Shown here piece after piece: positions 9,728 to 15,346 of a stretch of DNA of 64,000 nucleotides (positions are counted from its first letter, which is position 1; each line of letters starts with the position of its first letter). The position numbers and the translations under genes are program-made. The stretch covers positions 381,303-445,302 of the forward strand of contig NZ_LT984887.1 of NCBI RefSeq assembly GCF_900258475.1. The letters are read 5' to 3'. Source of the stretch: Anaerococcus sp. Marseille-P3915. GTDB taxonomy: Bacteria; Bacillota; Clostridia; Tissierellales; Peptoniphilaceae. The notes beneath the pieces are model-generated. The model saw only the letters and a list, made by a program, of their open reading frames with translations, searched no databases and had not been told where the DNA came from.

Positions 9728-10259
9728 CCCTAATTTGTCAACCAGTTCAGAGTTTAAAAGAGGTGTCCTTAATATATACCAAGACAGCCTAGATGTAGCT
9801 TATTTAGATGATAATGTTTTAAAAATAAAAAAGAAAAAAGAAGCTGAACTAGGACTTATATATATGCCGTTGTTTGATAACATTGAAAATGATAAAATAA
9901 TAGCTTTTTCTGGAAAATTAAATTTAATAAATGGTAGAGAAATTGAAATTTACTTTAATGGATTTAGTGGGGGGACATTGCATATTTCTAATAACGGTAT
10001 CTATAAAATAGAAGCTATAGGACAAAAAGATTCATCTTATAATCAAGTGCAGTTAAGAGTATATCATAACTATGAAGTTATTTTTAGGTTTACAGAAATT
10101 AAACTAGAGAAAGACGAAGTAACACCATATATCCCAAACATAAACACCATAGAAACGGCTAAACGTCCGTATTTTATCGGGGGGGTACGTTCAAAGAGGT
10201 TTATCCAATTTAGTATCTACCCAAGGCAATCTTCTTTTAGGAAGGAGGTTGCAGCGTGA
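9717..10259 (+). CDS. Tail-tip paralog 2, poly-G tract at 3' end
   Basis: Second paralog (180 aa as read). It begins MLINPNL behind AAGGGGG and shows the shared LEKDEVTPYIPNIN segment near residue 140, then a seven-G run (10179-10185) in the codons for FIGG. In the annotated frame it continues as VRSKRFIQFSIYP and stops at 10257-10259, overlapping the GTG start of paralog 3. With eight or five G it would instead read GG-TFKEVYPI-stop (TAG at 10211-10213), the same terminal motif as its sisters. The body is beta-rich, and the first third diverges from paralog 1. Function is inferred only from the array and the baseplate context. Confidence 0.72.
   Translation: MLINPNLSTSSEFKRGVLNIYQDSLDVAYLDDNVLKIKKKKEAELGLIYMPLFDNIENDKIIAFSGKLNLINGREIEIYFNGFSGGTLHISNNGIYKIEAIGQKDSSYNQVQLRVYHNYEVIFRFTEIKLEKDEVTPYIPNINTIETAKRPYFIGGVRSKRFIQFSIYPRQSSFRKEVAA
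10179..10185 (+). repeat. Poly-G tract (7 G), candidate slippage site in paralog 2
   Basis: Seven G between TTTATC and TACGTTC, the same relative place as in paralog 1. A change of +1 or -2 restores TFKEVYPI-stop. Confidence 0.7.
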
Positions 10260-10774
10260 AAATTAATCCTAATTTATATATAGGTATAAATAGAAAACAG
10301 ATATATCCTCAAAAAGCAAATAAATATAATTTTTATAAAATATTTTGTAAAGATATTGGTTGCGAGCTTGGCCAAGAATATACATTAAGTTTTGATTGTG
10401 AGCAAACATCTAATGGTAGTGGCAAAATAACAATTTTATCTCTTGATAAAAATAACGATGATATAAGACAGTATTCTTATAATATTGGAAAAAGACAATC
10501 AATAACTTTTATATATGGATTAAATAGCGTGGATAGAGTGAATATATATTCGGACATTATGGGACAAACCAATAATATAGGACTTAAGGTGTTTAATTTT
10601 AAGCTCGAAAAGGGGAAAGAAGAAACTATATATAATCCTAATATTAACAATCTAGAACCTAGCAAACAAGCCATTTTCGTGGCGGGGGGGGGTATTCAAG
10701 GAACTGTATCCACTCTAAGCTTAAAACTAGTCGAAATCGACCAGTTATATTTGGGGGTGGGTTATGTTAGTTAA
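10256..10774 (+). CDS. Tail-tip paralog 3, poly-G tract at 3' end
   Basis: Third paralog (172 aa as read), started by GTG at 10256 with GGAAGGAGG 8 bases upstream. It opens MKINPNL. A strand EYTLSFDCEQ matches paralog 1 closely, and the tail carries LEKGKEETIYNPNINN. A nine-G run (10684-10692) follows FVA. The annotated frame continues IQGTVSTLSLKLVEIDQLYL and ends over the next gene's ATG. With eight G the frame would read GG-VFKELYPL-stop (TAA at 10716-10718). That the same motif is recovered a third time by slipping at the G run is strong evidence the run is the hinge between two alternative C-termini. Confidence 0.72.
   Translation: MKINPNLYIGINRKQIYPQKANKYNFYKIFCKDIGCELGQEYTLSFDCEQTSNGSGKITILSLDKNNDDIRQYSYNIGKRQSITFIYGLNSVDRVNIYSDIMGQTNNIGLKVFNFKLEKGKEETIYNPNINNLEPSKQAIFVAGGGIQGTVSTLSLKLVEIDQLYLGVGYVS
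10684..10692 (+). repeat. Poly-G tract (9 G), candidate slippage site in paralog 3
   Basis: Nine G, the longest G run in the window, at the homologous site in the third paralog. Loss of one G gives VFKELYPL-stop. Confidence 0.7.
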
Positions 10775-11267
10775 GCATAATTTACTAGCTATAAACGCAA
10801 CAGATGTTTTATCTAGTACATCACAAGCTGAATGTTATAATGTATATCGTAAACGTGATAGTATATCGTTTAAAGGAGTAAAAAGGCCAAAATCACAATA
10901 TATATTCGGATATTATTACCAACATTATAAAGATAAATATTCTAAGTTGATAATAAAGAACACCGGTGAAAGTACAATTATAATCGAAGAATCTTATAAA
11001 AACAATGTTAAACAAAGTGATATAACTTTAGAACCTGGTGAATATACTGAAATATCTAGAAAAAACTTAGCTGATGGGTACTGTACGTGGATTAAGATAC
11101 CAAATATTGATGATTATAATAAATCGTACGAAATAAAAATGATTAACTTCATAGTTACAGAGGGTGGTTTTGCAGAGATATACCTACCAAACATAAACAC
11201 CCTATCAAAAGAAAAACAACCCCTCCTACCACCAGAGGGACAATACAAAGAAATAACACCACTATAG
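10764..11267 (+). CDS. Tail-tip paralog 4, no poly-G; conserved C-terminus in frame
   Basis: Last of the array (167 aa). It begins MLVKHNLL and shows the shared IYLPNINTL segment. It ends PPEGQYKEITPL-stop without any G run, so it appears to be the locked version of the terminal motif that the other three reach only after a frame change. The body contains a segment ITLEPGEYTEISRKNL, again beta-sandwich in character. It is followed by a weak hairpin and T-run (11270-11288). It shares its overlap arrangement with paralog 3, whose stop lies just inside this gene. A glycan- or receptor-binding role is an inference. Confidence 0.72.
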   Translation: MLVKHNLLAINATDVLSSTSQAECYNVYRKRDSISFKGVKRPKSQYIFGYYYQHYKDKYSKLIIKNTGESTIIIEESYKNNVKQSDITLEPGEYTEISRKNLADGYCTWIKIPNIDDYNKSYEIKMINFIVTEGGFAEIYLPNINTLSKEKQPLLPPEGQYKEITPL

Positions 11268-11308
11268 AGAGCCCTGACTCTTTTTTTAGTACAAGAAAGG
11301 AAGAAAAT

Positions 11309-11611
11309 ATGTACAAAATACAAAAACAATATTTTGAGGGAAAGAATGTAACAGATGTAAGATTAACCCAAGATGAACCATATAGGGACTTTGTCGTTAG
11401 CTTTGAAGGTAAAATCAAAGACCTATCAGATGAAGAAATCACCCAGAGATCCTTGGCCAAGCTTGCAGTAGAATTTGACCCAAGTTTAGCTTTTAAAGAC
11501 CTCATGGGAAAATTTGAGGCGATGGATACAAGGCTTAAGTCAGTAGAGGATTCTATCTCCATGCTTATGCTTAAAGACATGGGGCTAGAAGAGATAGGAG
11601 GAGAGATATAA
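11309..11611 (+). CDS. Phage protein, unknown (100 aa)
   Basis: Starts at ATG 11309 with AAAGGAAG upstream and ends on the start of the next gene (TAATG). The N-terminal half is strand-like (MYKIQKQYFEGKNVTDVRLT). The C-terminal half is a helix with heptad character (FEAMDTRLKSVEDSISMLML), probably a coiled coil. Its place between tail-tip and lysis genes is typical of small baseplate-associated or tail-completion proteins. No family is recognised and no function is proposed. Confidence 0.7.
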   Translation: MYKIQKQYFEGKNVTDVRLTQDEPYRDFVVSFEGKIKDLSDEEITQRSLAKLAVEFDPSLAFKDLMGKFEAMDTRLKSVEDSISMLMLKDMGLEEIGGEI

Positions 11612-11820
11612 TGCTACCAAAATATGCACTAGAAGTATTAACAAGAAGCCTAGCAAGAAAAATTATCTATCAAGGTGAAACCATGGACTCACTTTTTAAA
11701 AAGCTATCCAAACTAGATAAGGAGGTGAAGGAACAATTAAGAGAGAGTTTAGAAGTATACCTAGAAGACAATAAATATGAAATAGAAAAGATTAAGATGA
11801 AACTAGCCCTAGGCAAGTAA
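11611..11820 (+). CDS. Phage protein, unknown (69 aa)
   Basis: Starts with the ATG overlapping the previous stop and has AGGAGGAGAG just upstream. The product is almost entirely helical and charged (LDKEVKEQLRESLEVYLEDN) and contains no membrane segment. It lies directly before the putative holin-like membrane protein. No family recognised. Its coding nature is supported by the strong ribosome-binding site and the gap-free packing with its neighbours. Confidence 0.65.
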   Translation: MLPKYALEVLTRSLARKIIYQGETMDSLFKKLSKLDKEVKEQLRESLEVYLEDNKYEIEKIKMKLALGK

Positions 11821-11830
11821 GGGGGGCCAT

Positions 11831-12346
11831 ATGCATGAACCAACCATAAAAGAAGTGAACCAAGTATTTATAGACCAAGGAACAGCAGTAGCTATACTGG
11901 TATTTCTAGTATTTTTACTAGTCATATACTTTGGTCTAAAAATTTGGTCAATTAAAAAGCAGGAAGAAGCTACTCAAAGACGCACCGACGAAGACAGGGC
12001 CTTTGATAGAAAGCAAAAGGAAGAAGATAGAAGACTGAGTCAAGAGAAAGATGATAAGTTTTTAGCTAGTCAGGAAAAGAGTAATGAAGTCCTACAGCAG
12101 CTACTAAGGGAGGTGATATCGGCAGTCGAAAGTAGCAGGATATACACAGAAAAATTTGAGGATCAGCTAAAAGAACACAGCGAAGACTCACATGTAAGCC
12201 TAGAAGCTTTAAACTCTTCCATACATGAACTAAAATCCATGATGGAGATGGCCTTAAATACCCAGGATGACCTGGTCAAAAAAGAAATGCTGAAAGACTT
12301 AGAAAAGAAAATTGATGACTTATATAAGGAAGTAAAAAAAGATTAA
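11831..12346 (+). CDS. Phage membrane protein with coiled coil, holin-like (BhlA type?)
   Basis: A 171-residue protein with one strong membrane segment near residues 18-38 (AVAILVFLVFLLVIYFGLKIW). A long, highly charged coiled coil follows to the C-terminus, with repeated E/K/R heptads. One N-terminal helix plus a charged tail resembles BhlA/UviB-type holin-like proteins, though this one is longer than usual. GGGGGG at 11821-11826 probably serves as ribosome-binding site. A terminator follows directly. A second membrane protein at 13990 is a better match to a known holin family, so this one could instead be a lysis regulator or tail anchor. Confidence 0.6.
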   Translation: MHEPTIKEVNQVFIDQGTAVAILVFLVFLLVIYFGLKIWSIKKQEEATQRRTDEDRAFDRKQKEEDRRLSQEKDDKFLASQEKSNEVLQQLLREVISAVESSRIYTEKFEDQLKEHSEDSHVSLEALNSSIHELKSMMEMALNTQDDLVKKEMLKDLEKKIDDLYKEVKKD

Positions 12347-12348
12347 GG

Positions 12349-12372
12349 GGACTGGCCTAGGCTAGTCCTTTT
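12349..12372 (+). terminator. Rho-independent terminator after the membrane protein gene
   Basis: GGACTGGCC (12349-12357) pairs with GGCTAGTCC (12360-12368) with one G-U pair, followed by TTTT. It separates the tail/membrane transcript from the endolysin gene. Confidence 0.75.
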
Positions 12373-12388
12373 GTAATGGAGGTAAATT

Positions 12389-13165
12389 ATGGCAAGTATT
12401 GATAAAATGATGAATTATGCAAAGTCTAGATGGCACGAGCCTAAGTATAAGTTAGGTGGAGGCAGGATTGGAGCGGAGGCCTCTTATAGGTCGCCTTATG
12501 AAGATTGCTCTGGCTTTGTTTATAAGTGTGCTAAGGTCGGTGGATTTATACCAGAAAGTATGTGGAACGGAAGCACTGAGGACCTCTTTAGACTAGCCCG
12601 CCAAGGCAAGTATCTTAAAGAGATATCTTATAAGGATGTAAGGCGTGGCGATATCTTTGTAAAAGGCAAGGAGGGAGCTTCAGGAGGGGCTTATGGCCAT
12701 ACAGGTATTTTTACCCGTAAGGGCGAGATTATCCACTGTAACGCTGGCTCTAACTGGACTGTAACCACTAACAACGAAAATGAGGGTTACTGGTACTACT
12801 TAGATGATAGGTATTATCCTGTACGCTTTTTTAGGTGGATAGGTAGTGATGATGAAAAAGAAACACCTAAGAAAAAGGCAGAACCTAAGAAAACTACTCC
12901 AAGTCCAAGTGTGATTGCTGGGGCTAGGAAGGTGAAAAATGAAAAATGGCATGGATTAACTACTGCTTACTGCAATGTAAGGAGTGGCCCATCTACTGCA
13001 AGCCCTGTAGTTGCACAATACAGACCTGGTCAAGTCATCTACTATGATGAGGTCTGGGAAGGTAACGGCTATAGGTGGTTATCTTATATCGGCGGTTCAA
13101 ATCAAAGAAGATGGGTTGCTTATAGGCGTACTAGTGGCAATACCAAGGCTTGGATTAAATTTTAA
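12389..13165 (+). CDS. Endolysin: NlpC/P60-like peptidase with SH3 domain
   Basis: A peptidoglycan hydrolase used for host lysis (258 aa). The N-terminal domain has the cysteine-peptidase pattern: catalytic Cys about residue 40 in YEDCSGFVYK and catalytic His about residue 104 in AYGHTGIF, followed by a conserved IHCNAGSN. A proline/lysine linker near 155-172 leads to a bacterial SH3 domain (about 185-250: CNVRSGPSTASPVVA and WVAYRR) expected to bind the cell wall. There is no signal peptide, so export needs a holin. ATG 12389 has GGAGG at good distance. It is followed by the hicAB pair rather than directly by a holin. Confidence 0.88.
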   Translation: MASIDKMMNYAKSRWHEPKYKLGGGRIGAEASYRSPYEDCSGFVYKCAKVGGFIPESMWNGSTEDLFRLARQGKYLKEISYKDVRRGDIFVKGKEGASGGAYGHTGIFTRKGEIIHCNAGSNWTVTTNNENEGYWYYLDDRYYPVRFFRWIGSDDEKETPKKKAEPKKTTPSPSVIAGARKVKNEKWHGLTTAYCNVRSGPSTASPVVAQYRPGQVIYYDEVWEGNGYRWLSYIGGSNQRRWVAYRRTSGNTKAWIKF

Positions 13166-13176
13166 TTTTAAAATCC

Positions 13177-13205
13177 TTGAATTGATACGCATTAGTGCGT
13201 ATAGT
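13177..13205 (+). promoter_or_regulatory. hicAB promoter with palindromic operator
   Basis: A -35 TTGAAT (13177-13182) and a -10 TATAGT (13200-13205) are 17 bases apart. Between them and over the -10 lies a perfect inverted repeat, ATACGCA (13185-13191), TTAG, TGCGTAT (13196-13202). The likely ligand is HicB, giving autorepression. Confidence 0.75.
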
Positions 13206-13228
13206 AATAATGTAAGGAGGTAATCATT

Positions 13229-13423
13229 ATGCCAATGACGTCTAAGCAGATGATTAAGTTCCTTGAAAAAAATGGCTTTACCTATATACCATCGGGTGAT
13301 GGTTCTCATAGGAAGTACAAAAATTTCAAGAACGGTAGGGTAACAACCGTTCCGTACCACGGTAACAAAGATTTGCCAAAAGGTACGGAACAGAAAATCC
13401 TAAAACAAGCGGGGCTAAAATAG
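13229..13423 (+). CDS. hicA: HicA-family mRNA interferase toxin
   Basis: A 64-residue HicA toxin with a dsRBD-like fold that cleaves mRNA when not bound by HicB. Family marks are the N-terminal KQMIKFLEKNGF, the catalytic His (about residue 27) in SGDGSHRKYKN, the middle VTTVPYHGNKDLPKGT and the C-terminal ILKQAGLK. It starts at ATG 13229 behind AAGGAGG and is driven by its own promoter with a palindromic operator. Toxin precedes antitoxin, the common order for this family. A GC-rich hairpin lies at its stop codon. It is a moron-like insertion in the phage lysis region and may stabilise the prophage. Confidence 0.92.
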   Translation: MPMTSKQMIKFLEKNGFTYIPSGDGSHRKYKNFKNGRVTTVPYHGNKDLPKGTEQKILKQAGLK

Positions 13424-13427
13424 CCCC
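13411..13427 (+). other. Hairpin between hicA and hicB
   Basis: GGGGCTA (13411-13417), AAA, TAGCCCC (13421-13427) form a 7-bp stem that includes the hicA stop codon. No T-run follows, so it is unlikely to terminate. It may stabilise the hicA 3' end or tune the hicA/hicB ratio. Confidence 0.55.
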
Positions 13428-13455
13428 CCCTTACTAAAATAAAAGGAGTGTTTTT

Positions 13456-13893
13456 ATGTTTGTATCTTATCCAGCAGTATTTTTAAAAGACTCAGAAAGC
13501 AATAGCTACACAATCTTATTCCCAGATTTACCAGGTTGTATATCCTGCGGAGATGACATTAAAGAAGCCTTATATATGGCTAATGATGCCTTGGGAACTT
13601 ATTTATTTGATGATTATTCTAGATTAGAAGATTTTCCTAAATCTTCCACATTAGAAGAAATTGATATAAAGGATAGTATAGACGAGGACGAAGTAGAATA
13701 CTTTTGTTTAGAGGGAAGTTTTAAATCTTATGTTGGTCTTGATATAACAGATTATGTAAAAAAACATGAAAACAGAACAGTTAAGAAAAATGTAACTATA
13801 CCGTCGTATCTTAATGAGATGGGTAAAAGTAGTAAAATTAATTTTTCCAAACTATTAACAGAAGCTTTGGAAAGAGAGTTTGAAATAGAATAA
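13456..13893 (+). CDS. hicB: HicB-family antitoxin
   Basis: A 145-residue antitoxin. Residues 1-60 show the degenerate RNase H-like HicB fold (SYTILFPDLPGCISCGDDIKEALYMANDAL), the hallmark of the family. The C-terminal part (about 110-145) has a ribbon-helix-helix or HTH-like segment (VTIPSYLNEMGKSSKINFSKLL) for DNA binding. It is expected to bind HicA and to repress the operon through the palindrome upstream of hicA. ATG 13456 has AAAGGAG upstream. A terminator follows the gene. Confidence 0.92.
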   Translation: MFVSYPAVFLKDSESNSYTILFPDLPGCISCGDDIKEALYMANDALGTYLFDDYSRLEDFPKSSTLEEIDIKDSIDEDEVEYFCLEGSFKSYVGLDITDYVKKHENRTVKKNVTIPSYLNEMGKSSKINFSKLLTEALEREFEIE

Positions 13894-13900
13894 CTTATTT

Positions 13901-13929
13901 AAGCGATTACTTATGTAGTCGCTTTTTTA
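13901..13929 (+). terminator. Terminator after hicB
   Basis: AAGCGATTAC (13901-13910) pairs with GTAGTCGCTT (13915-13924) with one G-T wobble, followed by a T-run to 13929. It isolates hicAB as its own unit. Confidence 0.85.
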
Positions 13930-13989
13930 GTGTCTAAAATCAAATATAAATATTTGTGTTTGATCAGAGTTTTAAGAAAGGAAATAAAA

Positions 13990-14412
13990 ATGAAAGATGG
14001 AATAATGGTTTTAGTTAGTGTGGCAATAATGCTTGCTTTACTTACTTATGTAACTGAAGCAATAAAACAAGGTAAGGCGGCGGCTGAAAAAGAACAAGAC
14101 GAAAAAAAGAGATATGTATATAACAAAGTTTTAGACCTAGCGGATAAAATAGTGAAAAGCCTTAATCAAACGGTCGTTACACCTTTGAAAGAAAGCGAAA
14201 CTCTTACCTTTGATACAGAGCAGCAAAAAGAGGTATTGGAGAAAGCAAAAGCTAAAATCAAAAAAAATTTAGATGATAAAAGCAAAGAGCTATTAGGTGA
14301 TTACCTAAACTCAAACTATAACTTAGACGAGGATCAACTTGATGAGGACTTAGATGAGATTATTCATTCTAAGGTTTACGAAAACAAAAAACCAAAAAAT
14401 AAAAAAGTTTGA
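13990..14412 (+). CDS. Phage holin, LLH-like
   Basis: A 140-residue protein with one N-terminal membrane segment (residues about 4-24, GIMVLVSVAIMLALLTYVTE). A long helical domain includes DLADKIVKSLNQTVVTPLKE and a C-terminal acidic stretch ending DEIIHSKVYENKK. This layout matches the holin LLH superfamily of Gram-positive phages, where the membrane segment leads and the C-terminal helices are cytoplasmic. I chose ATG 13990, with AGAAAGGAAA just upstream, over the longer GTG frame at 13930, which begins inside the hicB terminator. It is probably the partner of the endolysin at 12389, separated from it by the inserted hicAB. Confidence 0.75.
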   Translation: MKDGIMVLVSVAIMLALLTYVTEAIKQGKAAAEKEQDEKKRYVYNKVLDLADKIVKSLNQTVVTPLKESETLTFDTEQQKEVLEKAKAKIKKNLDDKSKELLGDYLNSNYNLDEDQLDEDLDEIIHSKVYENKKPKNKKV

Positions 14413-14424
14413 TTTAAGTTTAAC

Positions 14425-14507
14425 CTTAATACAGTGCAAAAAAATTAAAAGGAGGAATCTCCGAAATTATACAGCAAAACCCGCCTGCACTGGGGCGGGT
14501 CTTTTTT
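14425..14507 (+). ncRNA. Candidate structured RNA / terminator with loop-complementary sequence
   Basis: After the holin gene, CAGTGCA (14432-14438) is followed by a small hairpin GGAG-GAAT-CTCC (14451-14462). A strong terminator then follows: ACCCGCC (14479-14485), loop TGCACTGG, GGCGGGT (14494-14500) and a T-run. The terminator loop contains TGCACTG (14486-14492), the exact complement of the upstream CAGTGCA, so a pseudoknot is possible. It could be the 3' end of the lysis transcript, a small regulatory RNA, or only a terminator. The terminator part is certain by eye; the RNA gene is an inference. Confidence 0.5.
14479..14507 (+). terminator. Terminator of the phage lysis region
   Basis: A perfect 7-bp GC-rich stem (ACCCGCC/GGCGGGT) followed by CTTTTTT. 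It is the last strong signal before the prophage/host junction. Confidence 0.9.
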
Positions 14508-14567
14508 AATTTCAGTATTAATATATAAATTCTGGGAATTAATATTTGATTTTAGATGGGTAAACAT

Positions 14568-14699
14568 ATGTCTAAAAAAATAAAACCGCTCATAGCTCAA
14601 AATATTGAGCATCCTCTAAAAATAGCTGTTTACAGACATATTTTTATAGAAGAGTTAGTCACAATTTTTAAAACAGATAATAAAAAAAGTAAGATGTGA
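14568..14699 (+). CDS. Possible small ORF, unknown (43 aa)
   Basis: An ATG frame at 14568 gives a basic 43-residue product (MSKKIKPLIAQNIEHP, then IFIEELVTIF). The upstream GATGGG is a weak ribosome-binding site. A perfect hairpin GCTCAA-AATA-TTGAGC lies inside it. It sits at the prophage edge, where small phage genes or gene fragments are common. No family recognised; it may be non-coding. Confidence 0.25.
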   Translation: MSKKIKPLIAQNIEHPLKIAVYRHIFIEELVTIFKTDNKKSKM

Positions 14700-14710
14700 A
14701 TTGAAAAATA

Positions 14711-14738
14711 AAAACAGGAGGCTCCAACCTCCTGTTTT
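14711..14738 (-). terminator. ssrA-side terminator (minus strand)
   Basis: An 11-bp stem AAAACAGGAGG (14711-14721) and CCTCCTGTTTT (14728-14738). On the minus strand it is followed by TTTTATTTTT, so it would terminate transcription leaving ssrA. Its distance from the tmRNA 3' end (about 105 bases) suggests phage DNA lies in between. Confidence 0.75.
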
Positions 14739-14840
14739 GTTACGTCTAATTGTTACGCTAGTTTGATGTTTTGTGACGTCTTTTGATTTTAGAGCTACCA
14801 AGAAACGGTTAATTTTACGCCTCCTGATGTCTCTTGATTT
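14739..14840. repeat. Three direct repeats beside the tmRNA 3' end, candidate integrase arm sites
   Basis: Copies begin at 14739 (GTTACGTCTAATTGTT), 14773 (GTGACGTCTTTTGATTT) and 14824 (CTGATGTCTCTTGATTT). The second and third agree at about 14 of 17 positions, the first at about 11 of 16. Short direct repeats just inside a prophage end next to a tmRNA target are typical of arm-type sites for a tyrosine integrase. The integrase gene itself is not in the window, so this is inference. Confidence 0.4.
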
Positions 14841-14843
14841 GTA

Positions 14844-15199
14844 TGGTGGAGATGACGAGAATCGAACTCGTGTCCGTGATAGCCTCACTTAAGACATCTA
14901 CAAGCTTATTAAGTTTTAAGATTTCGCATAAAAAATAAAAAACTTACAAAAAGCTTTTATGCTAGCTTCATAGTACTAAATATAACTCAAAGCTTTGTTA
15001 TATCAGTTGTCGTTTAATTATGAAACGAATATTAAACCAACGACAAGCCTAATATTCATTGCTATCCTATTGACTAGGCAGCTAGTGCGAAGTTTGCTTC
15101 GCTATTGTTATTTGCGTTTATATTTAATTATCAATTTACGTTTTGATTTACGACTTGCAATCAAAAGCTCTTCAATCACGTCGAAACCAAGGCATCCCC
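14844..15199 (-). ncRNA. ssrA: Transfer-messenger RNA (tmRNA)
   Basis: Rescues stalled ribosomes and tags the nascent chain. On the minus strand the 5' end reads GGGGATGCCTTGGTTTCGAC. The 3' end carries the T-arm GAGTTCGATTCTCGTC and CATCTCCACCA with an encoded CCA. The 7-bp acceptor stem pairs with one G-U. The tag frame runs from 15115 down to 15074 and encodes ANNNSEANFALAA before TAG, with the usual ALAA end recognised by ClpXP-type proteases. The 3' end faces the prophage, so this gene is the probable integration target and still reads as intact. Length is about 356 nt, normal for one-piece tmRNA. Confidence 0.97.
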
Positions 15200-15209
15200 A
15201 TGTAATACA

Positions 15210-15237
15210 ATTATACTAATAATATAAGTCTTGTCAA
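15210..15237 (-). promoter_or_regulatory. ssrA promoter
   Basis: On the minus strand TTGACA (15237-15232) and TATAAT (15215-15210) are 16 bases apart, about 10 bases before the mature tmRNA 5' end. Both hexamers are consensus. Confidence 0.85.
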
Positions 15238-15346
15238 AAACAGGGATTTTATGTAAAATATAAGTAGAGAAAAGGTTTTCTAGTTATAATCTTAAAAATT
15301 GGGTATAAATAGAAAAAGAACTTAAATCATAAATCTAGGAGGTCTT

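Noticed and set aside
9665-10692. Simple pseudogene decay or sequencing errors as the cause of the G-tract frames
   Set aside because: Not fully excluded, but three independent tracts at homologous sites, with intact upstream frames and a shared hidden motif, fit regulated or frequent slippage better. Reads would decide.
9227-11267. Diversity-generating retroelement as the cause of variation in the tail-tip array
   Set aside because: No reverse transcriptase or template repeat is present in the window, and the variation is located at homopolymer G runs rather than at adenines.
11821-11826. Run of six G before the membrane protein, a possible further contingency tract
   Set aside because: It lies at ribosome-binding-site distance from ATG 11831 and outside any coding frame, so it is better explained as a Shine-Dalgarno sequence.
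13011-13223. Open frame overlapping the endolysin end and the hicA promoter
   Set aside because: It runs through the hicAB promoter and operator in another frame and has no ribosome-binding site.
14655-14888. Minus-strand frame across the tmRNA 3' end and terminator
   Set aside because: It is a chance frame through tRNA-like sequence and a terminator hairpin.
14995-15219. Plus-strand open frame within the tmRNA gene
   Set aside because: It is antisense to ssrA and covers its tag region and 5' domain; no translation signal.
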